DNA from: an uncultured Clostridia bacterium
GTDB taxonomy: Bacteria > Bacillota > Clostridia > TANB77 > CAG-508
Reading direction: 5' to 3'
NCBI GenBank assembly: GCA_934182465.1
Contig: CAKPRG010000008.1
Coordinates: 1-56,449, forward strand
Length of the DNA: 56,449 nt
This document shows, piece by piece, positions 1 to 8,791 of this stretch. How positions within the stretch are numbered: position 1 is the first letter of the stretch; the number at the start of each line of letters is the position of its first letter. The notes under the pieces are model-generated. The model was not told where the DNA came from. It worked only from the letters and a program-made list of their open reading frames with translations, and ran no database searches. Position numbers and translations under genes: made by a program.

Positions 1-23
1 TCTTTAAGTTTCGAACTTAAAGA
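1..23. repeat. Partial switch-type site (9-5-9 palindrome) at the window edge
   Basis: Arms TCTTTAAGT and ACTTAAAGA flank the centre TTCGA. The architecture is the same as the eight sites bounding the four promoter segments further right (arms TCTTTAATT / AATTAAAGA, five-base centre). No inverted partner with this centre was seen nearby, so its mate would lie left of the window. It could also be an ordinary hairpin. The assignment is by similarity only. Confidence 0.45.
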
Positions 24-40
24 TAGTTTTTGCTATATAA

Positions 41-69
41 AAAAAGAGACTTTTTACAGTCTCTTTTTT
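41..69. terminator. Bidirectional intrinsic terminator
   Basis: An 11-bp stem (AAAAAGAGACT / AGTCTCTTTTT) with a 6-nt loop and T tracts on both sides. It lies just past the end of the minus-strand gene at 96-350 and would terminate transcription of that two-gene unit. Confidence 0.8.
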
Positions 70-95
70 TATATTTTTTAGTTATTTACTAAATT

Positions 96-350
96 TTATA
101 TTATACCATCATATTGGAAATTTGCTGGTACTATATAAATATCTCCATTATCTATTTTTATTAAAATAGTTATAGTTTCAAATTCATATTTTTCAAATCT
201 ATCATCTTTAAAATATTTTGAATTCTTATCATATTCATATGTCGAACTATAATTTAAATCATTTATAAAATCTGACACAGAATATTCAAATTTATTTAAA
301 TTTTTAATTAAATTCTTTTTATCTCTTCTAAATTTATACTTTATCTTCAT
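96..350 (-). CDS. Hypothetical 84-residue protein
   Basis: I do not recognise this protein. It is lysine-, tyrosine- and aspartate-rich, with a basic N-terminus (MKIKYKFRRDKKN), no membrane segment and no Cys or His pattern. The C-terminal half looks like beta strands (ITILIKIDNGDIYIV). A weak AGGA lies about 13 nt before the ATG. It sits 31 nt downstream of the 152-residue membrane protein gene on the same strand and is followed by a terminator, so the two probably form one transcript. Confidence 0.6.
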   Translation of the reverse strand: MKIKYKFRRDKKNLIKNLNKFEYSVSDFINDLNYSSTYEYDKNSKYFKDDRFEKYEFETITILIKIDNGDIYIVPANFQYDGII

Positions 351-381
351 TTTCTATAACATTCCTAATAAATACTGCTAT

Positions 382-840
382 TTATTTTTCTTGCTCTAAT
401 ATTTTGCCTATTTCTGTACGTAAGTCCTTATCTAATGTTTTAGTATAAATTTCACTTGTATAATAGAATTTTAATAAATTTAATAGTTCATTTTTTTCTT
501 CGTTTGACAAAGTATAATTATAATATACATCTATACATTTTTCTAAGTACTCTCTTTGACTTGAAGTAAAATCTAATTGAATTTTGTGATTGCTTCTTTT
601 TTTAGCTAATTCTATTTCATTTGATACTCTTATTAATAAATCATCAACATATTCTTTTCCATATATCTCTCCTAAAGCATTTATCATATTATCATCTCCT
701 CGTAGTATCGCATATCCTACACCTAGATTTTTTTGCTTTGGAGGCGTTATTAATAAATTTACACATATTATAAAGACTAATACAATAATAAAAATACATA
801 TATCTACGCAATTTCTCTTTACAAATTTCTTATAATTCAT
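382..840 (-). CDS. Hypothetical membrane-anchored 152-residue protein
   Basis: One N-terminal membrane segment (about residues 13-32, rich in I/V/F) follows a short basic stretch. The remaining ~115 residues are charged and probably helical, which predicts a small anchored protein with an outside domain. The ATG is preceded by GAGGTAAA. No family is recognised. It is the first gene of a probable two-gene unit with 96-350 and is divergent from asnB. Confidence 0.65.
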   Translation of the reverse strand: MNYKKFVKRNCVDICIFIIVLVFIICVNLLITPPKQKNLGVGYAILRGDDNMINALGEIYGKEYVDDLLIRVSNEIELAKKRSNHKIQLDFTSSQREYLEKCIDVYYNYTLSNEEKNELLNLLKFYYTSEIYTKTLDKDLRTEIGKILEQEK

Positions 841-1082
841 ATTTTACCTCATTAATCAAATATAAAATCACCTTATATAAAAATTACTTTCTAGCACTAT
901 TTTATACTATCTTTCTACAAAATTCAACAATTGATATTTACTATTTTTTCTTCTTCTAAATTTTTTATATTGAATTAATTTAATATTTTTAATTATTGTA
1001 ATTAAGGACTGTTTTATTTTTTTCGAATTTTATTTCAACTCTTTCATATAATATATAAATAATTGTTTAAAGGAGATTTTTT

Positions 1083-2930
1083 ATGTGTGGAATTGTTGGA
1101 ATTGTAAATTATAATGAAAATATTTCTAATCAATATTCAATTTTAAGAAATATGACAAAAACTTTAAAAAGACGTGGTCCTGATGAAGAAGGCTTTTTCT
1201 TTTCTAAAAATGTAAATCTTGGACATAGAAGATTAAGTGTTATAGATATTGAAAATGGAAAACAACCTATGAGTTTTACTTATAACGATGCTACTTATAC
1301 TATTGTATATAATGGTCAAATTTACAATACTGCTGAATTAAAAGCAGAACTTATAAAAAATGGATTCACTTTTAAAGGTCATTCTGATACAGAAATTTTA
1401 TTAAAATCATTTATATTGTATGGAAAAAATATATGTAATCACTTAAATGGAATTTTTGCTTTTGCTATTTATAATGACAAAACTAATGAACTTTTTATTG
1501 CTAGAGACCAGTTTGGAATAAAACCTCTATACTATTCTTTTACAGAAAATAATTTTATATTTGCTTCTGAAATCAAAGCTATTTTAGAGCATCCTAATAT
1601 TACTGCAAAATTAGATAAAACAGGAATATCTGAATTATTTGGAATTGGTCCAAGTCATACACCAGGATACACTCCATTTAAAAATATTTTTGAATTAGAA
1701 CCAGCTCATTTTCTTTCTATTACACCAGAAAAAATTCAAAAAACTGAATATTGGAAAATTAAAACAAAAAAGCATACGGATAATCTAGAAGAAACTTGTG
1801 AAAAAATTAGATATTTAATTGATGATTCTGTAAAAAAACAATTAGTATCAGATGTTCCACTATGCACTTTACTTTCAGGTGGATTAGATTCTAGTATTAT
1901 TACTGCAATTGCTAGTAAATATTACAAAGAAAACTATAATTCTAAACTGCATACTTTTTCTGTAGATTATAAAGATCAAGAAAAATATTTTGTCAAAAAC
2001 GATTTTCAACCTAATTCAGATAATTATTTTATAGAATTAATGGTTAAAGAATTTGATACTATTCATCATAAAATAGTTATTGATAGTCCCGAATTATTTA
2101 AAGCTCTAGAAGATGCTATGATTGCACGTGATTTTCCTGGAATGGCTGATGTTGACTCATCTTACTTATTATTTTTTAAGAATGTAAAAAAAGATGCGAC
2201 AGTTGCTTTATCTGGTGAATGTTCAGATGAAATATTTGGTGGATATCCTTGGTATTTCAGGAAAGATGCATTAGAGTGCAATACTTTTCCTTGGTCACTT
2301 GCTATATCTGAAAGACAAAATATTTTAAATCCAGATATTAGTAAACAAATTGATTTAGAAAATTATATTAACAAACGATATTTAGATAGTATAAATAAAA
2401 TTGAGTATCTTCCTAATGAATCAGAAACAGATAAATTAGAACGAAAATTAATTTATTTAACTTCAAATTGGTTTATGCAAACACTTTTAGACAGAACTGA
2501 TAGAATGTGTATGTACAATGGTTTTGAAGTACGTGTCCCTTTTTGCGATATACGACTTGTAGAATATTTATGGAATATTCCTTGGGAAATGAAAGCTTAT
2601 AAAGGAAGAGAAAAAGGTTTACTAAGGCATGCAATGGAAGGAATCTTGCCAGAAGAGATAATTTACAGAAAGAAAAGTCCATACCCTAAAACTCACAATC
2701 CTTCATACTTAAATATTGTAAAAGACAAATTATCTGAAATTATGAAAGATAACAATAGTCCTATACATTCTCTACTTAATACCCAATATATAAATGAAAT
2801 TATTGAAACTGATGGCAAAGCTTTTTCTAGACCTTGGTTTGGTCAATTAATGACTGGTCCTCAACTTATGGCTTATTTGATTCAAGTAAATATGTGGCTT
2901 GAAAGATATCAGCCTGAAATTGAAATATAA
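1083..2930 (+). CDS. asnB: Asparagine synthase (glutamine-hydrolysing)
   Basis: Makes asparagine from aspartate, ATP and glutamine in the cytosol. The N-terminus MCGIVGIV carries the class II amidotransferase nucleophile Cys2, followed by RRGPD, GHRRLSVID and YNGQIYN. The synthetase domain has the PP-loop SGGLDSS at residues 265-271 and SGECSDEIFGGY further on. The 615-residue length is normal for the AsnB family. AGGAGA lies before the ATG. It is monocistronic: divergent from the gene at 382-840 and convergent with the RhuM gene across a shared terminator. Some members of this family modify surface polymers instead, but nothing nearby suggests that. Confidence 0.93.
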   Translation: MCGIVGIVNYNENISNQYSILRNMTKTLKRRGPDEEGFFFSKNVNLGHRRLSVIDIENGKQPMSFTYNDATYTIVYNGQIYNTAELKAELIKNGFTFKGHSDTEILLKSFILYGKNICNHLNGIFAFAIYNDKTNELFIARDQFGIKPLYYSFTENNFIFASEIKAILEHPNITAKLDKTGISELFGIGPSHTPGYTPFKNIFELEPAHFLSITPEKIQKTEYWKIKTKKHTDNLEETCEKIRYLIDDSVKKQLVSDVPLCTLLSGGLDSSIITAIASKYYKENYNSKLHTFSVDYKDQEKYFVKNDFQPNSDNYFIELMVKEFDTIHHKIVIDSPELFKALEDAMIARDFPGMADVDSSYLLFFKNVKKDATVALSGECSDEIFGGYPWYFRKDALECNTFPWSLAISERQNILNPDISKQIDLENYINKRYLDSINKIEYLPNESETDKLERKLIYLTSNWFMQTLLDRTDRMCMYNGFEVRVPFCDIRLVEYLWNIPWEMKAYKGREKGLLRHAMEGILPEEIIYRKKSPYPKTHNPSYLNIVKDKLSEIMKDNNSPIHSLLNTQYINEIIETDGKAFSRPWFGQLMTGPQLMAYLIQVNMWLERYQPEIEI

Positions 2931-2934
2931 GTTT

Positions 2935-2968
2935 AAAAAGAGGTTCAATATTAGAGAACCTCTTCTTT
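2935..2968. terminator. Shared bidirectional terminator between asnB and the RhuM gene
   Basis: The stem AAGAGGTTC / GAACCTCTT with a 9-nt loop and flanking A/T runs lies between two convergent genes. Confidence 0.8.
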
Positions 2969-2973
2969 GTTTC

Positions 2974-3987
2974 TTATGTGTTCTTTAAATTCTTTGTTTC
3001 AATTACTAACTCATCAAAATCCGAAATATAATTTTGGTCTTGTATAACTCTATATTTCTTGTACTCGTCTAATGCCAACTTATCCGCTATTTCTCTTTTT
3101 ATTTTTCCATTATCTTTTAAAATATTATATTCATTTATTTTTAAGAATACTTCTAATTTTTCTTTCCATTCTTTCATTGAAATAATTTTTCCTAGTTTCA
3201 CTTGTCTTTCTGCGTAATCAAGGTACATTGATACCAAATTATTTAGTTCTGTAATTTCTTCTTGTGATAGGTAATTTTTTGCTATTGTTACATCTGTTTC
3301 AAGTATTTTTCCATCTGGCGCATTTTTCCAAATTGTTAGTCCCATATTCTCCTTTTTACTATCCACCCTATTATAAATTATTTCAGGAGCAGTCATTCCA
3401 GTAATTGCAAAGTGTAACTTATTTTGAACATTTTTATAAAATTCCTGTGTTGTTTCACTAGTTTTATCATAATCAAAACTGCATTCTTTATATATATCTG
3501 TTATTTTTTGATAAAATCTTCTTTCACTTGCTCTAATTTCTTTTATTTTTACTAATAATTCATCAAAGTAATCTTTTCCAAATTTAGGTCCATTTTTTAG
3601 CATTTCACTATTAACAACAAAACCTTTTTTTATATATTCTTTTAATGTTTTGGTTGCCCATATTCTGAAATCTGTTGCTTCTTTTGAATTTACTCTGTAT
3701 CCTACAGCTATAATTGCGTCAAGGCTGTAAAAATTTGTATTATATTTTTTCCCATCTGAAGCAGTTACTCTAATTTTTTGAGTAACTGCTTCTTGTTCTA
3801 ATTCCTCTGTTTTAAAAATGTTTTGTAAATGATATGTAATATTATTTTCTGCTACATTAAATAATTTAGACATTGACTTTTGAGTTAACCAGAAATCTTC
3901 TTCATTATATAAAACTTCTACTGATACGTTTTCATTATTTTGGCTTTGGTAAATAATTAAATCTTTTAAATTTTCGATATTATTCAA
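2974..3987 (-). CDS. RhuM family (virulence-type) protein
   Basis: The 337-residue protein matches the RhuM family (Virulence_RhuM) in layout: an N-terminal region (VEVLYNEEDFWLTQKSMSKLF) resembling the small winged module of phage and Fic-associated proteins, then FYSLDAIIAVGYRVNS and FRIWATKTLKEYI, characteristic of the family. The C-terminal half is charged and helical. The molecular function of RhuM is not established; members are common in accessory regions of gut bacteria. It is downstream of, and on the same strand as, the glycine-rich surface gene, with a gap of about 100 bp that shows no terminator. Family assignment is firm; role unknown. Confidence 0.85.
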   Translation of the reverse strand: MNNIENLKDLIIYQSQNNENVSVEVLYNEEDFWLTQKSMSKLFNVAENNITYHLQNIFKTEELEQEAVTQKIRVTASDGKKYNTNFYSLDAIIAVGYRVNSKEATDFRIWATKTLKEYIKKGFVVNSEMLKNGPKFGKDYFDELLVKIKEIRASERRFYQKITDIYKECSFDYDKTSETTQEFYKNVQNKLHFAITGMTAPEIIYNRVDSKKENMGLTIWKNAPDGKILETDVTIAKNYLSQEEITELNNLVSMYLDYAERQVKLGKIISMKEWKEKLEVFLKINEYNILKDNGKIKREIADKLALDEYKKYRVIQDQNYISDFDELVIETKNLKNT

Positions 3988-4089
3988 CTTTGATCACAAC
4001 CTTTATTTCTACATCAAAACTTTTGTTTGTATTTTATATTATATTACACAACTTGTCAATAGATTGTAATGTATTTTCATAATTCTCGT

Positions 4090-5873
4090 CTAATTCATAG
4101 AATTATCTTTTATATATGTTCCATTAGATAACTCTATATAACCCGTACCAGATCCAATACCTAATTTACTCATATTTTTTGTATTCTGATATTCTAAAAT
4201 TGTTACACTTTTTTCATCTCTTATCAGGTAATTATTATGTTTTCCTCCTCTACTTGCGCTTGAACTTATATAATTATCAATTCCTTGAACTGTATCTTCT
4301 TTAAATAATTCTTTAAAAAATTGTACATATCTGTATTCTCTTTTATTCCAAAATATATCATACTTATATATTTTTCTTAAAGTTCCTTTTTGACAATAAA
4401 TTTCTAGTTGATTTTCTCCATTTCTATATTCTGTACCATCTGTATACTTATTTCCATTATATGCATATATTTTTGCTTGTTCAGAAACTTTTACATTTCC
4501 ACCTTGTCCAGCAATACCACCATCACCACCTTGTGAATTCCAATCTGAACATTGGCTTCCTTGTCCACCAATATATGCAAAAGTTTCTGGATTGCTTAAA
4601 TAATTGCCTGAAGTTCTTCCAGAAGAAAAATATGCTCCACCAGTTCCATAAAATGGAGTTAAATTAGCAGTAAGTCCATTATCAGCTCTTGCAATTTCTG
4701 GTTGCCCACAGCCTCCTGTATATCCTCCACCACCAGAAGCATGATCTCCACCTCCGGCCTCCGGCTCCTCCGCCACCAATACCTGCAGCAGGATAGCCTC
4801 CACCTCCAGTTCCAGCATATGCATTTGTTCCTGGAACAGACGCTCCACCAGCACCTCCGTACGCATATACGGTAACAGAATTATATATATTTATATTTCC
4901 ACAATCTTCTCCACTTTCTCCATCATGTCCAGATCCTATCATCTCATTTGAAATATCTCCATTTGCATTGCCGCCTTTTCCTCCGTTGCCACCAATTCCA
5001 GCTCCAGCACCTCCTCCGGCCACCTCCGCCAGTATTGCTGTCTCCAGTTCCATATGTACCATTACCATTTGAAGCATTGCCTCCATAAGAAACTAAAGTA
5101 CCTGTGCCATACATATTCAATGTTGAATTTTTTGAAACTCTTATTCCAGCTTTACCACCAGATCCACCTTTAGCATTCCAATCGGTTGCCTTTTCTCCCT
5201 CTTCAGCAAAAGATGATTGCACTTTTACATTTCCATATATATACAAATTCAAAGTTGCTCCATCTTCTAATTCTATAGCACTTCTTCCAGGATACTCTTT
5301 ATTATCAATTTCCATATCTCCTAAAATTTTAATTGTTACCGGCTCTCCTGCTGGAATTTTAAAGTTAAAGTTTTTTCCATTTACTTTATCTAAAATAACA
5401 TAATTGTCTCCTGCGTTAATTTCCACATTACCACTTGTAATATTATCTGGTGTTACTATAAAGTTTTTTTCATTATCATTATTATTAAACGAATCAGATA
5501 ATTTATTTTTTATTTTATAAAAACTTCCTTCTTCTTCTATTTCATAATATACATTTTCATATTTTACAATTAAATTATCTGTATATAAGTAATCATCAAT
5601 TTTATGTTCATCTTTCAATTTTCCTAAATAATTAGTAATTCCATTTGTTTGGCCTAAAAAACTACTTGAATTATATTCATATAATATATATTCTAAATCT
5701 TCTCTTCTTTTACTTTCTTCTTGCGTTGCTTTTGCACTCTGTGCTTGTGTTATTATTCCGTTATCACCTATTGTTGCATTCAAACTTACACCAGCTAAAA
5801 TTAACATTATTATAATTGAAATTACTAAAGCTATTAATGTAATACCAGTTTGAAATGATTTTCTTTCGTTCAT
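4090..5873 (-). pseudogene. Prepilin-like glycine-rich surface protein, interrupted by two +1 frameshifts
   Basis: The start MNERKSFQTG is followed by the prepilin-type helix ITLIALVISIIIM, with predicted cleavage after Gly10. A domain of about 190 residues with beta-strand repeats (LDKVNGKNFNF, LEDGATLNLYIYG) follows, then a long Gly/Ala/Asn-rich region and a charged C-terminal domain. Reading continues only if one extra C is removed near 5018-5021 and another near 4757-4759; both occur in the same 9-mer, CCTCCGGCC on the plus strand. After both corrections 1782 bases remain, exactly 593 codons plus stop. The upstream leader and invertible promoter segment match those of the LRR genes. It may be a genuine pseudogene or a sequencing artefact. 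Product role (surface or pilus-like adhesin) is inferred. Confidence 0.75.
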
Positions 5874-5883
5874 TTGTGTTTTT

Positions 5884-5915
5884 CCTCCTATGTTTTTTAT
5901 AAAATGTTAGGAGAA
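5884..5915 (-). promoter_or_regulatory. Shine-Dalgarno occlusion hairpin, locus 1
   Basis: In RNA sense TCTCCTA pairs with TAGGAGG, the ribosome site of the glycine-rich gene. Upstream GGGGGAAATA (about 6005-6016) can instead pair with the same TATTTCTCC, giving two mutually exclusive structures. The same layout precedes the three LRR genes. Confidence 0.5.
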
Positions 5916-6017
5916 ATATTTTATATTTAATTTTATTTCATCACAGTAAAATTATAATTAATTAAATTTGCAAAACTTACTGTAAATCAATTAAAATATT
6001 AATATTTCCCCCTTTAA

Positions 6018-6140
6018 AATCCATAAAAAACAAATTGTCTAATTAAAGCTATTTTCATAACTTCGTCTAATGACTTTTGCTTTTCTTTTTTGAAAGAAAA
6101 CCATTTCAAAACTTTCTTTTATTCTATTTTTATGGATTTT
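6018..6140 (-). promoter_or_regulatory. Conserved structured leader RNA, locus 1
   Basis: About 120 nt, nearly the same in front of all four prepilin-like genes. The ends AATCCATAAAAA and TTTTTTATGGATT form a closing stem. Inside are a hairpin with TTTTGAAA / TTTCAAA arms, the conserved GCAAAAGTCATTAGAC, and a variable stem (here GTTAT / ATAGC). It resembles a riboswitch aptamer by layout but fits no class I can name. Confidence 0.55.
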
Positions 6141-6498
6141 CTTTAATTCCGATACTTAAAGAAAAAGCAAAAAGACATGAAACAGTATATATTACTATAC
6201 TTTCATGTCTTTTTTTATTTTATATTTTATAATCTTTAATATATATTCTTTTTCATACTTTATTATCGCAATCTTCATTTTTTATTTAATATGAAGATTG
6301 TTCCATTCGCACTCACAAAGCTCGTTTAATCACTTACGTGGTATTTCAAAGCAATATATATCAAGTATTTGCAAGATACTTATTTTCAGTAATTTATAAT
6401 CAATATAGTGAATTTATAATATTAATTATTGACAAAAATTTAGCATAATGATAGAATTTTAACAAATAAAAACAATCTTTAATTATCGGAATTAAAGG
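6140..6498. repeat. Putative invertible promoter segment 1 (359 bp, OFF)
   Basis: The left site at 6140-6162 (centre CCGAT) and the right site at 6476-6498 (centre ATCGG) are inverted copies of TCTTTAATT-5-AATTAAAGA with small arm differences (ACTTAAAGA on the left, AATTAAAGG on the right). Between them are the hairpin AAAGACATGAA / TTCATGTCTTT (about 6170-6212), a second perfect 10-bp hairpin (6269-6300, CAATCTTCAT / ATGAAGATTG) and a promoter pointing right. It is longer than segments 2-4 by about 170 bp of unexplained DNA. Confidence 0.7.
6429..6457 (+). promoter_or_regulatory. Sigma-A promoter inside segment 1, pointing away from the surface gene
   Basis: TTGACA, a 17-bp spacer, then TAGAAT. 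As assembled, its transcript would run into the hairpin of the right site followed by a T run within about 50 nt, so it makes no mRNA. After inversion it would drive the glycine-rich gene. Confidence 0.75.
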
Positions 6499-6505
6499 TT
6501 GTTTT
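6470..6505 (+). terminator. Terminator formed by the right switch site, segment 1
   Basis: The site arms extend to ACAATCTTTAATT / AATTAAAGGTTGT, followed by seven T residues. One pair is G-U in plus-strand RNA and would be A-C in minus-strand RNA, so the hairpin suits plus-strand transcripts best. Confidence 0.65.
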
Positions 6506-6515
6506 TTTGCATTTA

Positions 6516-7490
6516 TTAATTATTTATTTTTATCAAATTTATTACTCCTTCATAAGCAGGTGCTGAAACTTCTTCTGGTATTCCATTTTCTAATGTATCT
6601 CTTATAGAAAAATGAACATGTCCAGCAATCACATAAAATACATTATACTCTTTTGATAAAATCATATCTATAGTGTTTAAAGTTGTTTCATCTGTTTTTG
6701 CTCCACCATTTTTTCCAATTGTTGAATTTCTATTTCTAATTTTAACTGTTTCATCAGCAATATACTGTGTAGCAATTGGTACATGTAGCATTACGATTGT
6801 CGGCTTTTTCTTTTCCAACACATTTTTTACTTTTTCCATAGCACTTTCTGAAATTTTGTTAGTTCCATCATCTATTGCCAAAATAATCAAATCTTCATAT
6901 TCTAAATATGAAACTTCCGTATCTTGCATCAATTCATTAAATTTAGGAATATATTTTTCTTTAGTCTCTTTTGATTGATAATTCCATGAAAAAGTCCAAT
7001 CATGATTTCCAAATGTATATAAATATTTAGTCTTTAAATTATTTAAGTTTTCTTTCAAGAATTTCAAATTTGAATCTGCTGGTGTATCTAATATATCTCC
7101 ACCTAGTAACAAAGCATCTGCATTTTTATTATTAGTATAATTTACAATTTCTTTAAATATTGAATCAGATTTTACTTTGTTTTTATTTAAATTTGTAAAA
7201 GCATTATTTCTTTCAATTAATGCTTGTCTAATTTTTTCATCTTTTTCATTTTCATCTTCTACACTTGCATGTAAATCTGTAATATATACAAATTGATATT
7301 TGTTTTTTATATTGTCATTTTTTATATCTAATGTGTTAATCCCTGTTATATTTTCCGTATTATATTCTGGATCTTTATATTCTTTTTTGCTTTCTCCAAA
7401 AAATATTACAGAAACTGTAGTAATTATTAATATTAGAACTATAGCTAATAGTACAGCTGTTACAATCTTCTTTTTCATTATCAATTCCAT
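6516..7490 (-). CDS. Membrane-anchored calcineurin-like metallophosphoesterase
   Basis: After a short basic N-terminus comes one membrane helix (IVTAVLLAIVLILIITTV). The outside domain carries metallophosphoesterase motifs: FVYITDLHAS (D-x-H), LLLGGDILD (GD), TFGNHDW (GNHD), MLHVP and VIAGHVHFS (GHxH). It therefore probably hydrolyses a phosphoester at the outer membrane face; the substrate is unknown. The ORF can be extended upstream to a TTG at 7556, but the ATG at 7490 (MELIMKKK) or 7478 gives a more normal signal-anchor; neither has a strong ribosome site. It reads toward switch segment 1, whose outer hairpin ends its transcript. Confidence 0.82.
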   Translation of the reverse strand: MELIMKKKIVTAVLLAIVLILIITTVSVIFFGESKKEYKDPEYNTENITGINTLDIKNDNIKNKYQFVYITDLHASVEDENEKDEKIRQALIERNNAFTNLNKNKVKSDSIFKEIVNYTNNKNADALLLGGDILDTPADSNLKFLKENLNNLKTKYLYTFGNHDWTFSWNYQSKETKEKYIPKFNELMQDTEVSYLEYEDLIILAIDDGTNKISESAMEKVKNVLEKKKPTIVMLHVPIATQYIADETVKIRNRNSTIGKNGGAKTDETTLNTIDMILSKEYNVFYVIAGHVHFSIRDTLENGIPEEVSAPAYEGVINLIKINN

Positions 7491-7662
7491 TTCTTTCTTA
7501 AAACTTTTTTTCTGCCTTCTTATTTTTAAACAATAATGCTTGATTAAATTTTTCAAGAATTTAGTTATTTAGTCTACTAACATATAATTGTGCTCATTCA
7601 AAAATCTATGTAATAAATATAAAGTTTATAAAATTATTCATTTTAAAATCTATAAATACCAC

Positions 7663-7692
7663 TAAAACCTTCAAGATATACTTGAAGGCTTA
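7663..7692 (-). terminator. Terminator after rfbB
   Basis: An 8-bp stem, CCTTCAAG / CTTGAAGG, with loop ATATA, followed on the minus strand by TTTTAG. It lies just past the rfbB stop. Confidence 0.65.
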
Positions 7693-7711
7693 TAGTAGAT
7701 TTATTTTATAA

Positions 7712-8683
7712 TTATTTCATTAAATATTCTGGGTGTGCTAAATACCAATCTATTGTTTTTACGATACCATCTTCAAATTTTGTTTTTGGAAGCCATCCAA
7801 GTTCATTATGTATTTTTGTAGGATCTATAGCATATCTATAGTCATGTCCTTTTCTGTCTTCAACAAATGAAATTAATGATTCTGGTTTATCTAATCTCTT
7901 TAATATTAATTTAACGATTTCGATATTTCTCTTTTCATTATGTCCACCAATATTGTATCTTTCACCTTTTTTACCATTATGTAAAACTAAGTCTATAGCT
8001 TCACAATGATCTTCTACAAATAACCAATCTCTGATGTTTAATCCTTCACCATATACTGGTAATTTTTCATCTTTTAAAGCTAAAGAAATCATGTGTGGAA
8101 TTAATTTTTCATGATGTTGGTATGGTCCATAGTTATTTGAACAGTTTGTTACACAAACATTCATTTTATATGTTTCGCAATAAGCTAATGCGATTAAATC
8201 TGATGATGCTTTTGAAGCTGAATATGGGCTGTTTGGTTGAATTGGAGATTTTTCTGTAAAATATCCTTCTTCACCTAAAGTTCCATATACTTCGTCTGTT
8301 GAAACATGAACAAATCTGTTTTCGCTTCCTTCACCCCAAACTTGTTTTGCTGCTTCTAATAATGTATGTGTACCAAGTACATTAGTTTGAGTAAATATAA
8401 ATGGTGTTTTTATACTGTTGTCAACATGTGATTCTGCTGCAAAGTGAACAACTGCATCTATATTGTATTTTTTATATGTTTCTTTTACAAATTCAAAATC
8501 ACAAATATCTCCTTGAACAAATGTAATTTTATCTTTTATATTTTTTAAATTTTCTAAATTTCCTGCATATGTTAATTTATCAAATATAATAAAATTATAT
8601 TTTCCTTCATATTTTTTTACCATTAATTCTGCAAAGTTTGCTCCTATAAAACCTGCAGCACCTGTAATCATAATGTTTTTCAT
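7712..8683 (-). CDS. rfbB: dTDP-glucose 4,6-dehydratase
   Basis: Second step of dTDP-L-rhamnose synthesis: converts dTDP-glucose to the 4-keto-6-deoxy sugar with bound NAD. An extended SDR fold is shown by TGAAGFIG at residues 7-14, STDEVYG at 128-134 (catalytic Thr/Asp/Glu) and YSASK at 154-158. The 323-residue length is standard. It lies 108 bp downstream of rfbC on the same strand and is last in the rhamnose cluster. The rhamnose product would feed a cell-wall or surface polysaccharide. Confidence 0.95.
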   Translation of the reverse strand: MKNIMITGAAGFIGANFAELMVKKYEGKYNFIIFDKLTYAGNLENLKNIKDKITFVQGDICDFEFVKETYKKYNIDAVVHFAAESHVDNSIKTPFIFTQTNVLGTHTLLEAAKQVWGEGSENRFVHVSTDEVYGTLGEEGYFTEKSPIQPNSPYSASKASSDLIALAYCETYKMNVCVTNCSNNYGPYQHHEKLIPHMISLALKDEKLPVYGEGLNIRDWLFVEDHCEAIDLVLHNGKKGERYNIGGHNEKRNIEIVKLILKRLDKPESLISFVEDRKGHDYRYAIDPTKIHNELGWLPKTKFEDGIVKTIDWYLAHPEYLMK

Positions 8684-8791
8684 TTTTTATTCCCCTTTAA
8701 AATTATTTCATTAAATTACTTATTGAAAAGTAATAATATATTTTTCATATTTATATCACAATTTTTCTTATATTTCAACTTTTAAATAATT

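Noticed and set aside
961..1020. A degenerate switch site before asnB (TTTTTAATTATTGTAATTAAGG)
   Set aside because: Only loosely similar, no partner site and no internal promoter.
4090..5086. Two further glycine-rich genes (4682-5086 and 4090-4866)
   Set aside because: Their first parts translate out-of-frame sequence; they are the continuations of the 5873 gene after single-base insertions.
4090..5090. CRISPR or tandem repeat array in the GC-richer stretch
   Set aside because: The repetition comes from Gly codons in a coding region, without regular spacers.
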